Source: Trichothermofontia sichuanensis B231
Lineage (GTDB): Bacteria > Cyanobacteriota > Cyanobacteriia > B231
Direction of reading: 5' to 3'
DNA length: 64,000 bases
NCBI RefSeq assembly: GCF_026240635.1
Contig: NZ_CP110848.1
Coordinates: forward strand, 1,862,501 to 1,926,500
Position numbers and translations under genes: made by a program. Below the pieces are notes generated by a model. That model did no database searches, was not told the DNA's origin, and saw nothing but the letters and a program-made list of their open reading frames with translations. Numbering within the stretch: position 1 is the stretch's first letter; each line of letters starts with the position of its first letter. This document shows, one piece after another, positions 35,624 to 45,152 of this stretch.

Positions 35624-37768
35624 ATGAAAGAAATAGAGAAGTCGATATCCTTTGATGGTAGGGATATTCGACTCCTGGTAGGCTTGCTTGCACCCCAAGC
35701 AGGCGGTTCAGTGTTAGTGCAGTCGGGCGATACAGCCGTTTTGGTTACGGCAACCCGCGCCGGGTCGCGAGAAGGGATTGATTTTCTACCGCTGGTGGTG
35801 GACTACGAAGAACGACTTTATGCCGCTGGCCGGATCCCCGGTGGTTTCTTACGCCGGGAAGGTAAACCGCCAGAAAAGGCCATTCTAACAGGACGGTTGA
35901 TCGATCGCCCCATCCGTCCCCTGTTCCCCAGTTGGCTGCGGGATGATATCCAGATTGTCGCCACAACCCTTTCGATGGATGAGAGGGTGCCCCCCGATGT
36001 ACTGGCCGCCACCGGGGCTTCGATCGCCACCCTGCTGGCCCGGATCCCTTTTTATGGCCCGATGGCTGCTGTCCGGGTGGGCTTGGTGGGGGATGATTTC
36101 ATTATCAATCCCACCTACCGGGAGATTGAGATGGGGGATTTAGACTTGGTGGTGGCCAGTTCCCCCGAAGGCGTGATTATGGTGGAAGCGGGGGCTAATC
36201 AACTGCCAGAGGAGGACATCATTGAGGCGATCGACTTTGGCCACGAAACCGCTCTGGAATTAATCCAGGCCCAACGGGACCTGATGGCCGACTTGGGCAT
36301 TGAACCGGTACAGCCGGAGCCACCTGCCCAAGACCCCACTCTGGAAAACTTTGTCCGCGATCGCGCCAGTGAGTCTATCCAGGCCGTGCTGGCCCGATTT
36401 GAAACAGATAAGCACGTCCGGGATGCCGCCCTGGATGAGATTCGGGAAACCCTGGCCGCCACCATTGCCGAATTACCTGAAACCGATCCAGTGCAGGCGA
36501 TCGTCACCGCTGATCCCAAGGCCCTGGCTCAAGCCTTCAAGGGATTAACCAAGGAAATCATGCGGCGACAGATCATTGAGTCAGGCGTGCGGGTGGATGG
36601 TCGCAAATTGGATGAAGTGCGGCCTATCTCCTGTCGGGTTGGGATCCTGCCCAGCCGTGTGCACGGCAGTGGGTTATTCAATCGCGGGTTAACCCAGGTG
36701 ATGTCCCTGGCCACCTTGGGAACAGCGGGCGATGCCCAGGAACTGGATGACCTCCACCCGGATGATCAAAAACGCTATCTACACCATTACAACTTTCCTC
36801 CCTTTTCCGTCGGGGAAGTGCGTCCTCTGCGATCGCCCGGTCGGCGCGAGATCGGCCACGGTGCCCTGGCTGAACGTGCCCTCGTCCCCGTCCTGCCCCC
36901 CAAGGCGGATTTTCCCTACGTGATTCGGGTGGTTTCTGAAGTTCTGTCCTCCGATGGTTCCACCTCAATGGGATCCGTGTGTGGCTCCACCTTGGCCCTG
37001 ATGGATGCGGGGGTACCCATCTCCAAACCCGTCAGCGGTACTGCTATGGGTTTGATCAAGGAAGGCGATGAGGTGCGGATTCTGACTGATATCCAGAGTA
37101 TCGAAGACTTCCTAGGGGATATGGACTTCAAAGTTGCGGGGACGGATACCGGAATCACTGCCCTGCAAATGGATATGAAAATCCACGGCTTACCCGTTGC
37201 CACGATCGCCGAAGCTATCTATCAAGCCCGTCCGGCGCGGATGCATATCCTGGAGCAAATGCTCAAGGTGATCGACAAACCTAAGCCGCAACTCTCGCCC
37301 TTTGCACCCCGCCTGCTTACCCTCAAGATTGATCCAGACATGATCGGCTTGCTGATCGGTCCGGGGGGTAAGACAGTTAAGGGCATTACTGAAAGTACCG
37401 GGGCCAAGATCGACATCGAAGATGACGGCACGGTGATGATTTCCGCCACTGATGGCGAAAAGGCCAAGAAAGCCCGCAGCATTATCCAGGGTCTCACCCG
37501 CAAGCTAAACACTGGCGATGTCTATGCTGGACGGGTCACCCGGATCATCCCGATCGGGGCCTTTGTCGAGTTGCTGCCCGGCAAGGAAGGGATGATCCAC
37601 ATCTCCCAACTGGCTGATTATCGCGTGGGTAGGGTCGAAGATGAAGTAGCCGTGGGCGATGAAGTCATTGTCAAGATCCGGGAAATTGATTCCCGTGGCC
37701 GCGTTAACCTCACCCGTTTGGGGATTCACCCGGACGAGGCGGCAGCGGCACGGCAGGCGAATCAGTAG
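35624..37768 (+). CDS. pnp: Polyribonucleotide nucleotidyltransferase (PNPase)
   Basis: 714 residues; the phosphorolytic 3'-5' exoribonuclease and RNA-tailing enzyme. Two RNase PH domains (about 1-210 and 310-545) are seen with [54 protein letters not shown], and [19 protein letters not shown] in the catalytic second domain. Then a KH domain ([29 protein letters not shown]) and an S1 domain ([31 protein letters not shown]). AAGGAAACG precedes ATG 35624. The last 59 bases overlap the 3' end of the convergent PP2C gene. Confidence 0.97.
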   Translation: MKEIEKSISFDGRDIRLLVGLLAPQAGGSVLVQSGDTAVLVTATRAGSREGIDFLPLVVDYEERLYAAGRIPGGFLRREGKPPEKAILTGRLIDRPIRPLFPSWLRDDIQIVATTLSMDERVPPDVLAATGASIATLLARIPFYGPMAAVRVGLVGDDFIINPTYREIEMGDLDLVVASSPEGVIMVEAGANQLPEEDIIEAIDFGHETALELIQAQRDLMADLGIEPVQPEPPAQDPTLENFVRDRASESIQAVLARFETDKHVRDAALDEIRETLAATIAELPETDPVQAIVTADPKALAQAFKGLTKEIMRRQIIESGVRVDGRKLDEVRPISCRVGILPSRVHGSGLFNRGLTQVMSLATLGTAGDAQELDDLHPDDQKRYLHHYNFPPFSVGEVRPLRSPGRREIGHGALAERALVPVLPPKADFPYVIRVVSEVLSSDGSTSMGSVCGSTLALMDAGVPISKPVSGTAMGLIKEGDEVRILTDIQSIEDFLGDMDFKVAGTDTGITALQMDMKIHGLPVATIAEAIYQARPARMHILEQMLKVIDKPKPQLSPFAPRLLTLKIDPDMIGLLIGPGGKTVKGITESTGAKIDIEDDGTVMISATDGEKAKKARSIIQGLTRKLNTGDVYAGRVTRIIPIGAFVELLPGKEGMIHISQLADYRVGRVEDEVAVGDEVIVKIREIDSRGRVNLTRLGIHPDEAAAARQANQ

Positions 37769-40190
37769 CATCGGTTGCCCCCCCGATTGGCGATGCGGAA
37801 GGGGTGGGCAACACACAGGCCCGGTCTAAATTGGTAGGTAACTCAGTGCTCACTGTCCAGGGTTGGTTAGCCTCTAACCGCAGCCAGCCCTGAGCACCCA
37901 CCGGCGCTGTACCAACGGTGCTGCGAGGGGGAGCGCTCCCCCCACGGGTCTCGCCCGTGGGCACATTCGGCAATCCACAAAGTCGCACCTGGAACCAGCT
38001 TTGATCGGGGGAAACGGTCTGCTGCCGCAACAGCTGTAGCCAACTTCCTGGGGGCAGTTGCTGGGCTAAATGGGCATGGGTGGTTAGGCTTAAGCTTGGC
38101 TCGGGTGCCGGCCAGAGGATCTGCACCCGTTCGAGGGTAACGATTTGCCCAATGCCAGGTGACGGCGTTCCGCCAATCGCAGTGGTTGCGGGTGAAGTCG
38201 GCTCAGGGCTGGCGGTGGGTTTGGGGGAAGGCTGTACTGGATCGAGGGGAACGGAGAGGGATTCTGAAGGGGTGGGCGGAGCCAATGGGCTAGTCAACCC
38301 CAGGGGGGCAAGGCGATTGCTCAGCCATAGTCCCAGCCCCCCCAGCCCCAATGCCACCAGCATACTGCCCAGCAGGATCCCCCACCGCCGCGATCGCCCA
38401 GCCGTAACCGGCGTTTTTGCTAAAATTTCCGTGCGAATGCCGGTCGTAACGGTCTCCGAAAGGGCCATCAGGCTCTCGGCCTCCAGTTGGGTAGGGGCAT
38501 CCGGCAGGCTGGGGGTAGGGGTGAGGCGGACCAATAGGGTTTGGGCATCCAGAGAGACTGCTGGTGTTTGGGCAAGGCGATAGACCATCAGGGCAACAGT
38601 AACGTTGTCATGACCATTCCAGTGATTGGCTAGTGCCACTAGGCGTTGACTCACAGTAACCACATCCCGCTGCTCAGTCAGGATGGGTAACAGTTCGGTC
38701 TGCCAAAATTGCTCAACCCGATCGCCATCGCTCAAGCCATCGGAGCACAGCAGTAGCACACAGTCCTCATCCACAACAAAACGCTGGGTGGTGGGATACA
38801 ACTGGCTGGCTGGTCCCATCCCTACGGCCTGGACTAGGGCACCCCCAATGGACCCCTGAATTGCTTCACGATAGAGGCAATAGCCTAGGCGCGCATCTCG
38901 TGAGGCGATGTCGTCGTCCAGGGTAATTTGATGGCAACCGTGGCGGGTAATCCAGTACAAGCGGCTATCCCCGACGTGGGTAATGTAGACCTCATGGTGG
39001 TCTGCCAGGGCCATCACCAGGGTTGTTCCCATCCGTTGCCGCTCGTGACGGTGTTCTTCATTATTGCGCTGGTTAATGGCATCGTTGGCAGCATAGACGG
39101 CCTGCTCCAGGCCCGTGGTGATCCGGTGGGGCTGCCACAAGGAGCGGTTCAGCGGTAGTTTTTTAATCTGATTCGGCAAGGTGGCGATCGCCAGCCCAGA
39201 GGCGATACTGCCCCCCTCGTGCCCGCCCAAACCATCACACACGATCGCTAGGGGAAATTGGTTGGTGGGGTTGGCGGTTGGCACTGCCGTGGGGTAGCAG
39301 GCATCCTCATTGCAGTCCCGACTCGGGCCACGATCGGTCTGGGTTACAATTTGGAGCGATCGCGCCACTACGCCCAGCTTTTCTAGGGCTTCCGAGTGGA
39401 GGGTGTGGTATTGGAAGAGGGCCTGATCCAGCCAGAGGGTCAGATACTCGGCATTCGGCACCTGTCGTTGTTGTAACTGTTCCCACAGATAGCTCAGAAA
39501 GGGAGCCAGGACCGGTTGGGAGTCCGTAAACCAGGCTCGCCAACAGGTTCCCAACTGCGCTAAGGTCGGTGGTGGCTCCGTTTCGGGGCGATCGCGATCA
39601 AAGGCCAATGCCAGTAGCCGCACCCAGGGACCCTCAACCCGCAGTAGCTCCGGATCAAGCAGGCTAGAGACAGCCCCTTCGCGCTGGAGCGGCGCCCAAA
39701 GTTGGGCCATTTGCCAGAGCCAGTTTAATTGCCGCAGGGGGGACGCCTGGGGCCACGCCTCTCGTAGGGAGGGCAGCAGGGGGGAGGCAGTTGCCCGTTC
39801 CGGACTAGCCAAAACGGCCAGATTCAGGGGAGCCTCCTCTAAGAGCACGACCGTCTGCACATGTTCGGGAAGATAGAGCAGGCCGTAGGGTTGGGGAATA
39901 TGCAGCCGCCACGCCATCAAACTAAGGTAGGCAGCAAGATCATTGGAAATCTCAGTGGGCATGGCTGGCAATCGCTGCGGCTGGGTATCGAGCAGAACAC
40001 GACCCTGAACATGGAAGTAGCGATCGCTCAACATAGCCCCCATCTCGTAGGTTTCGACAATGGGATTCAAGGCCCAAAGATACCGCTTGACCAAAGGGGT
40101 TTGGCACTGCTGACAGAAGTGATGCTCAGTCGGGTTAGGTGCCTGACACTCGGGATTGACACAGGAAATGTTAACGACAGCCTTATCCAT
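37710..40190 (-). CDS. PP2C-type serine/threonine phosphatase with zinc-ribbon start and membrane anchor
   Basis: About 826 residues. The N-terminus has a four-Cys ribbon ([24 protein letters not shown]), then a kinase-like degenerate region. The PP2C domain (about 300-560) has [55 protein letters not shown] and [11 protein letters not shown], so all metal-binding Asp are present. A membrane helix ([23 protein letters not shown]) leads into a Pro/Ser-rich segment and a C-terminal globular part outside the cytoplasm. ATG 40190 is chosen from the ribbon start; the frame continues 70 codons upstream without similarity. Confidence 0.88.
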   Translation of the reverse strand: MDKAVVNISCVNPECQAPNPTEHHFCQQCQTPLVKRYLWALNPIVETYEMGAMLSDRYFHVQGRVLLDTQPQRLPAMPTEISNDLAAYLSLMAWRLHIPQPYGLLYLPEHVQTVVLLEEAPLNLAVLASPERATASPLLPSLREAWPQASPLRQLNWLWQMAQLWAPLQREGAVSSLLDPELLRVEGPWVRLLALAFDRDRPETEPPPTLAQLGTCWRAWFTDSQPVLAPFLSYLWEQLQQRQVPNAEYLTLWLDQALFQYHTLHSEALEKLGVVARSLQIVTQTDRGPSRDCNEDACYPTAVPTANPTNQFPLAIVCDGLGGHEGGSIASGLAIATLPNQIKKLPLNRSLWQPHRITTGLEQAVYAANDAINQRNNEEHRHERQRMGTTLVMALADHHEVYITHVGDSRLYWITRHGCHQITLDDDIASRDARLGYCLYREAIQGSIGGALVQAVGMGPASQLYPTTQRFVVDEDCVLLLCSDGLSDGDRVEQFWQTELLPILTEQRDVVTVSQRLVALANHWNGHDNVTVALMVYRLAQTPAVSLDAQTLLVRLTPTPSLPDAPTQLEAESLMALSETVTTGIRTEILAKTPVTAGRSRRWGILLGSMLVALGLGGLGLWLSNRLAPLGLTSPLAPPTPSESLSVPLDPVQPSPKPTASPEPTSPATTAIGGTPSPGIGQIVTLERVQILWPAPEPSLSLTTHAHLAQQLPPGSWLQLLRQQTVSPDQSWFQVRLCGLPNVPTGETRGGSAPPRSTVGTAPVGAQGWLRLEANQPWTVSTELPTNLDRACVLPTPSASPIGGATDATDSPAVPLPPRPGESPNG
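37927..37961. repeat. Two adjacent hairpins inside the PP2C coding region
   Basis: A perfect 16-base palindrome GGGGGAGCGCTCCCCC at 37927-37942 overlaps the hairpin CCCACGGG, loop TCTCG, CCCGTGGG at 37941-37961. They encode an in-frame Gly/Pro/Ser-rich insert ([12 protein letters not shown]) in the extracytoplasmic C-terminal part. This looks like a REP-type palindromic element captured in a coding sequence. Confidence 0.7.
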
Positions 40191-40644
40191 ACTCTTCAGT
40201 GAGTTTAAGAAGCTCGATGGCGACGCTTGCGTAATACCCTGTTGACCGCGATGCCATTTTGTTAAGTTAACAGAAGCCCGACGGATTAGCGCAGGCGGAC
40301 AAGGCTGGGTAAGATTCTCCAGCAGATTGCGCAGAACGAGTGGGTTACGCCTTGACCGAGGCTTGACCGTCGCTGGAATTTGACAAGATGAATTGGCCAC
40401 TCCCCCATTCGCGACGAGCTGGGTTGAGAGAGAGGGCGATTCTCCTGTGCAGATAGGGTGCGAGCAGCGCTACCTCAGTTTAACCAGTGCCGTTTACCTT
40501 AAGAATTAAACTTATAAGAATTAAGAATTAAGTAAAAGAAATCTTGCGCGATCGCCTCACTTTCTATACTCAAGGGGAAGATGGACCTCAAGATCAGCCC
40601 ATAGGCCCCGATCGCAACTGCACTCAACTACAACATGACTGGTT
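40191..40644. other. Divergent promoter region between PP2C and TPR genes
   Basis: About 450 bases without a supported gene. It contains a perfect dyad TGTTAAGTTAACA at 40260-40272, about 70 bases upstream of the PP2C start, which could be an operator. Three copies of AAGAATTAA lie near 40500-40535. No sigma-70 promoter could be placed with confidence. Confidence 0.45.
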
Positions 40645-41805
40645 ATGCCTACAAGAAACTCTCGCCCTAAGTCCGCTCTTCCCCTAGCTAAACCCTTAGC
40701 GTCCCAAGACGGTGCTAGCCTGGAAAGTAACGGGACTTCTCTGAACAACACTTCCCTAGCGGATCCTCCTCTGGAGAATCCGCCGCCACCCACCCCTCAC
40801 TTGGACAGTGGGAACGGGGTCTGCCCAGCGGTAGACGATGACATGCCTTCCCCAGATATCGATAGAGCGCTGACAACGACAACCCCAAAACCAGTTGCCA
40901 CCGCGGCCTTCCAGGCGGCAGCGGGGGATGTTGCCGCCCAAGTTGCGTACTGGTCTCACCAGGGCGATGTTCAACGGCGGGCAAAGGACTTTGCAGCCGC
41001 AATCACCAGCTACGATCGGGTGTTGGAACTGGATGCTGCTAATTATTGGGCTTGGTACCATCGCGGCAGTGTGCTGGAGGACCTAGAACGCTATGAGGAA
41101 GCGGTGGATAGCTACAGCAATGCCATCACGGCGCGTCCCGATGACTATTGGGCTTGGTACCAACAGGGCAACTGTTTGGATCAATTACAACGCTTTGATG
41201 CCGCAATCGCGAGCTATGATCGGGCGATCGCATTGCGCCCGGATGACTATTGGGCCTGGTATCGTCGTGCGAATGTTCTGCACCATGCCGATCGCTATGC
41301 GGAAGCGGTTGCCAGTTACGATCGTGCACTGGAACTGCGACCAGGGGACTTTTGGGGGTGGTATCGGCGTGGTCAGACCCTGCTCGCAGCACAACAGTAT
41401 AACGAAGCAGTGAATAGCTTCCAAGCAGCCCTGACCCTGCGACCGCAACAGGCCAATGCCTGGTATGCCCTGGCGAGTTGCTATGCCGAGCAACGGCTAG
41501 TAGAGCAGGCGATCGCTTGCCTACGGGAGGCGCTGCAGTGGGGGGATGAAGATTACCGGGAGAAGGCCGCCGGGGATACCCACTTCAGCAGCATCTGCCG
41601 CCGCAAGCCGTTCCAAATGTTCCTTAAGGAGCCGGCGCTCACAGCTGAGGTTACGGAAGAAGTGACCTCGGTAATAGCAACTTCAACCGACGAGCCGGAG
41701 ATTAATGGGACAGCAAATACCTCAGCCAATGGCCACGGAGCGGCGGACGCGATCGTGGACGTGCTCATGGATCCCCTGGCGGATCAGGACGACAAGACGG
41801 TATGA
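40645..41805 (+). CDS. Tetratricopeptide-repeat protein
   Basis: 386 residues. Residues 1-95 are low-complexity Pro/Ser/Asn and partly shared with the inverted duplication at 34312. From about residue 96 come five to six TPR units, the central ones nearly identical (phrases DYWAWYQQGNCLDQLQRFDAAIASYDRAIALRPD, then DYWAWYRRANVLHHADRYAEAVASYDRALELRPG), forming a protein-binding solenoid. The tail is acidic. No signal peptide. It overlaps msrP by four bases (ATGA), so it is translationally coupled and may serve that reductase or its client proteins. Confidence 0.9.
   Translation: MPTRNSRPKSALPLAKPLASQDGASLESNGTSLNNTSLADPPLENPPPPTPHLDSGNGVCPAVDDDMPSPDIDRALTTTTPKPVATAAFQAAAGDVAAQVAYWSHQGDVQRRAKDFAAAITSYDRVLELDAANYWAWYHRGSVLEDLERYEEAVDSYSNAITARPDDYWAWYQQGNCLDQLQRFDAAIASYDRAIALRPDDYWAWYRRANVLHHADRYAEAVASYDRALELRPGDFWGWYRRGQTLLAAQQYNEAVNSFQAALTLRPQQANAWYALASCYAEQRLVEQAIACLREALQWGDEDYREKAAGDTHFSSICRRKPFQMFLKEPALTAEVTEEVTSVIATSTDEPEINGTANTSANGHGAADAIVDVLMDPLADQDDKTV
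40706..40869 (+). repeat. TPR-gene arm of the 164-base inverted duplication
   Basis: Partner of 34312-34475, identical in reverse complement at about 160 of 164 positions. Here it is coding (N-terminal low-complexity part), so this is probably the source copy. The two arms bracket the Rpn, pnp and PP2C genes. Confidence 0.95.
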
Positions 41806-42800
41806 CCCTGATTCGCACTCCCCCCGGTTGGCACCTGCCAGAACACGCTGTTACCCCAGAAACTGCCTACCTGAACCGTCGCCAGATGCTCAGGAGCATC
41901 GTGGGAATGGGCCTGGGGGTGGTTGGCCTACCGGCGATCGCGGGCTGTCAGCAAAGTGTCCGATCCCAAGCTGCCGCCCATGCCCAACTAGCGGCAACGC
42001 TGAATACCCCCAGCCTGGAACCGTATCAGGTGAATCCCCGCTTTGCAGCGGTCGATCGACCTACGACCGATCGGACCTTGGCAGGGCAATACAACAACTA
42101 CTACGAATTCGGCAGTGGCAAGTCCGTGTGGCAGGCGGCGCAAAAGTTGCCCACGGATCCGTGGTCGGTGGAAGTAACGGGCTTGGTGAAATATCCACGA
42201 ACCTATACCCTGGAGGATTTACTCCACACTTTCCCCTTGGAGGAACGGGTCTATCGCTTTCGGTGTGTGGAAGCCTGGTCAATGGTGTTGCCCTGGCTAG
42301 GCTTCCCGATGCGTGCCCTATTGACCCAAGTGGAACCCACCCCCGCTGCTAAGTTTGTGCGGTTTACCGCCTTCTACGACCCCCAACTGATGGGAGGGCT
42401 GTTCGCATCCCTCTATCCCTGGCCCTATACCGAGGGGTTACGCCTTGAGGAAATGGCAAATGAGTTGGCCTTTTTTGCCGTGGGGTTGTACGGAAAGCGA
42501 TTACCCAAGCAGCACGGCGCACCCCTCCGGATGGTGTTGCCCTGGAAATACGGCTTTAAGGGAGCAAAGGCGATCGTTAGAATTGAGTTTGTGGCCACGG
42601 AGCCAAAAACCTTCTGGCATACGGTGCAACCGAATGAATATGGCTTCCTGGCTAACGTCGAGCCAGATGTTCCCCATCCCCGCTGGTCCCAGAAAACCGA
42701 ACGGTTTATTTCGACAGGACCGGGCCTGAGTTGGGAGAAGCGCCCAACGCTGTTGTATAACGGCTATGCCAACTGGGTGAGTGACCTGTATCCTCGCTAG
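41802..42800 (+). CDS. msrP: Protein-methionine-sulfoxide reductase catalytic subunit
   Basis: 332 residues; a molybdopterin enzyme that repairs oxidised Met in envelope proteins. It has a twin-arginine signal near residue 27 (NRRQMLRSIVGMGLGVVGLPAIAGC), then the sulfite-oxidase fold with LLHTFPLEERVYRFRCVEAWSMVLPWLGFP (Cys ligand of Mo, about residue 152), LYPWPYTEGLRLEEM and LPKQHGAPLRMVLPWKYGFKGAK. Export through Tat, whose tatC gene is also in this window. The haem-binding partner MsrQ is not adjacent. Coupled to the TPR gene by ATGA. Confidence 0.93.
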   Translation: MTLIRTPPGWHLPEHAVTPETAYLNRRQMLRSIVGMGLGVVGLPAIAGCQQSVRSQAAAHAQLAATLNTPSLEPYQVNPRFAAVDRPTTDRTLAGQYNNYYEFGSGKSVWQAAQKLPTDPWSVEVTGLVKYPRTYTLEDLLHTFPLEERVYRFRCVEAWSMVLPWLGFPMRALLTQVEPTPAAKFVRFTAFYDPQLMGGLFASLYPWPYTEGLRLEEMANELAFFAVGLYGKRLPKQHGAPLRMVLPWKYGFKGAKAIVRIEFVATEPKTFWHTVQPNEYGFLANVEPDVPHPRWSQKTERFISTGPGLSWEKRPTLLYNGYANWVSDLYPR

Positions 42801-42818
42801 CCATTAACTGGACTGGAC

Positions 42819-43487
42819 ATGATTTACCTGCCCGTTACCATCGTTCTTTTTTTACTCCTGCTCTTGCTGTTCCCGCTCATCTGGATCGCGCTCGCCCTAG
42901 AGGTGGTGGAAGTCGCGGTGGCCAAGCTGGGCTTTTCACCCCAAGCGGCTCTAGTAATCTGTCTGGCCGTTGTCCTAGGCAGTACTATCAATATCCCCCT
43001 CTACGAACGGGTTGCAAGTGTTCCGGTTGTAGCCGATCTTGTGGATCTGTGGAGTGCTCGCTTCTGGGGCATCCCCTTGCGCCGAATTGAGCAACGCACG
43101 ATCGTAGCCTTAAACATCGGTGGAGGTCTGATTCCTACCGTATTAGCTCTGTATGAATTCACCCGGTCTGACCCCGTCGTTATTTTAATGGTGACGGCAG
43201 TTGTAACCTTAGTTAGTTATGTTTCAGCGCAAATCGTTCCTGGCATTGGCATCCAGATGAATGCCCTGATTGCCCCCTTAACCGCATCATTCGCTGCTAT
43301 CCTACTAGCCGGGAGCAATGCACCCTCTGTTGCATTTGCCGGAGGAGTTTTGGGTACCTTAATTGGTGCCGATCTGTTACACCTGCCAGAATTAGAAAAA
43401 ATGTCTGCAGGGGTGCTGAGTATTGGTGGAGCTGGTGTTTTTGATGGAATTGTGCTGTGCGGTTTGTTTGCATTGCTCCTAACCTGA
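42819..43487 (+). CDS. DUF1614 integral membrane protein
   Basis: 222 residues with six or seven hydrophobic segments. The phrases AVVLGSTINIPLYERVAS, ALNIGGGLIPTVLALYEF, AQIVPGIGIQMNALIAPLTASFAAILLA and GTLIGADLLHLPELEKM match the DUF1614 family of bacterial and archaeal membrane proteins of unknown function. It begins 18 bases after msrP and is probably in the same transcription unit with the TPR gene. Confidence 0.82.
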   Translation: MIYLPVTIVLFLLLLLLFPLIWIALALEVVEVAVAKLGFSPQAALVICLAVVLGSTINIPLYERVASVPVVADLVDLWSARFWGIPLRRIEQRTIVALNIGGGLIPTVLALYEFTRSDPVVILMVTAVVTLVSYVSAQIVPGIGIQMNALIAPLTASFAAILLAGSNAPSVAFAGGVLGTLIGADLLHLPELEKMSAGVLSIGGAGVFDGIVLCGLFALLLT

Positions 43488-43717
43488 ATTGAAGTCTGCT
43501 GGTAAGTCCCCTCGCTTAGCAACTACCGCAGCCTGGTTGCCTGACCCCGCTTTGCCCCTCATCCCTAAATCCCTTTCCCCACCAGAAGCGAAGGGACTTG
43601 AACCCAAAACCCTGGCTCTAGGAGCCTTACCACATCAGCCTTCTTTACACATCACTGGTTCAGCAATTGCTGTAGCTTTGTCTGGCCATTCTAGCAAGGT
43701 ACAATCACAAGCGCTTC

Positions 43718-43820
43718 TATAGTTATTTGAGATTAGAAAGAGATGTCTAAGCCCCTCTCCCGCAGGGGGAGAGGGATTGGGGGTGAGGGGGCTGTTTCAG
43801 CCTAAATTGCAATGACTATA
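43718..43820. repeat. Family B MITE-like element, copy B4, within intergenic 43488-43913
   Basis: 103 bases from TATAGTTATTTGAGATT to TTGCAATGACTATA, an inverted version of B1. The rest of this 425-base gap holds a GC-rich repeat fragment (about 43540-43640, CCTCATCCCTAAATCCC) and the A/T-rich start region of the next gene. No other gene is supported. Confidence 0.75.
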
Positions 43821-43913
43821 TTTGTTGATATCCTACGCTTATCCATGCTAGTATCAATTTGTATATTGGTATTTAATGGTCTTTAATATACTCGTGGGTT
43901 AAGGATTTTAGTG

Positions 43914-44912
43914 ATGCGTTTTGTATTTTTGATTCCAGATTTAGATCAGACAAAATCCTGGAAGTTAGTCAATAAACTTGCTAATCAATCGCGATTAACA
44001 AAACTAAAAATAGTTCAAGATTTTTTTCGGCTAAGAATGATGCGAACGTTTGACGTTTCCGGTGGTGCTCTAAATATCATGCGCCATTGCCAGGTTGCCA
44101 ATAATTGCGGTGCTGATGCGGTGCTGGCAACCATGCGTGGTTGGGATAGCTATGGTGAATGGGGATTACCGGGACTGACGTATATTCGCTGGGCAGACCG
44201 ACGGCCAGATGATATCTGCATCGTGCCTGATATTGTCACTGCCTTGATTGATGAAGTCGAAGGACCGGCGATCGCCTATCTTCAAGTGCCGACGCACATA
44301 CATCGCGATTTCGATTACTTGAGCGATCGCGTAGCCCTCTGGACAGATTCTCCCTTTATGCAACAGATCTGTCGTGACACCTTTCCTGGCAAAGAGGCTC
44401 AAATTGTTCCCAATATCATTGATGCCGATGCTTTTCCCTACAGGCCGCAGGCTGAGCGGGAGGCTGGTCTGCTCTTTGCTTTCCCTCGCAAAGGACCAGA
44501 GTTTATAACTGAAACGCAAGAGAAATACTCTCAACTAGGAGGTACTTATTGGCGCTTTGAACTGATAGATGGTTTATCCATCCATGAACTAGCTAAACAA
44601 TTTCAGCGTCCACAAGTATTTCTAGCTTCTGCTGAAATTGAGGGTTGTGCCTTGCCTCCTCAAGAATCAATGGCTTCTGGTATTGTTGTGGTTGGACGCA
44701 CGGCAAACGGTGCAAACTTTTGCATGGAACACCGCAAAACAGCGATGATTGCAGAAACTCCGGAACAAGCAGCCAGATGTTTATTAGAGCTAGAAGATCC
44801 CGACCTGCGTGATCATATTTCACGAAATGCCTATCATTACATAAGCCGATACTTTCCCGCTAACGAACCCACAGACTTTTGGAAAAACACTATTAAAAAC
44901 TATTCTCAGTAA
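43914..44912 (+). CDS. Glycosyltransferase-like protein
   Basis: About 333 residues of GT-B type. It opens MRFVFLIPDLDQTKSWKL, and the donor-site half has VALWTDSPFMQQICRDTF, IVPNIIDADAFPYRP, VFLASAEIEGCALPPQESMASGIVVVGRTANGANF with the E-x7-E-like ending of GT4/GT1 enzymes. It lies beside a DegT aminotransferase, consistent with surface glycan work. GTG 43911 and ATG 43914 are adjacent; AAGGAT precedes both. Base composition is more A/T rich than the neighbours, which may mark transfer. The acceptor is unknown. Confidence 0.75.
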   Translation: MRFVFLIPDLDQTKSWKLVNKLANQSRLTKLKIVQDFFRLRMMRTFDVSGGALNIMRHCQVANNCGADAVLATMRGWDSYGEWGLPGLTYIRWADRRPDDICIVPDIVTALIDEVEGPAIAYLQVPTHIHRDFDYLSDRVALWTDSPFMQQICRDTFPGKEAQIVPNIIDADAFPYRPQAEREAGLLFAFPRKGPEFITETQEKYSQLGGTYWRFELIDGLSIHELAKQFQRPQVFLASAEIEGCALPPQESMASGIVVVGRTANGANFCMEHRKTAMIAETPEQAARCLLELEDPDLRDHISRNAYHYISRYFPANEPTDFWKNTIKNYSQ

Positions 44913-44916
44913 TTAC

Positions 44917-45030
44917 GGCTCTTCTGGGATTTGGGTGCAAATTGGACAAGCAACTACAAACACAAGATTGGGGAAGTACTAAGTTTATGGGGAGAGTGTG
45001 TAGCGCTCCTATCCTAAATTCAGGAGAGCC
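44917..45030. repeat. Family A MITE-like element, copy 3 (decayed)
   Basis: 114 bases from GGCTCTTCTGGGATTTGGG to AAATTCAGGAGAGCC, giving the clearest terminal inverted repeats of the family. The internal hairpin has many mismatches. TTAC is found on both sides (44913-44916 and 45031-45034), a possible target duplication. It begins four bases after the glycosyltransferase stop. Confidence 0.75.
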
Positions 45031-45032
45031 TT

Positions 45033-45151
45033 ACAGCCTTTACTTTAATCATAAAGTACAGTTTTACAGGGGGTAAGATGGGTGCACCCTGCTGGTGCGG
45101 CCCTCACCCTAAATCCCTCTCCCAGAGCGGGAGGGGGACTTGAACATCCGG
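45033..45151. repeat. Family C fragment
   Basis: It begins ACAGCCTTTACTTTAATC and continues through the GC-rich CCCTCACCCTAAATCCC phrase like 1897-2010, then breaks off. It directly abuts the family A element and reaches the stop of the DegT gene. A similar fragment occurs at about 46700-46820. Confidence 0.65.
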
Positions 45152-45152
45152 G

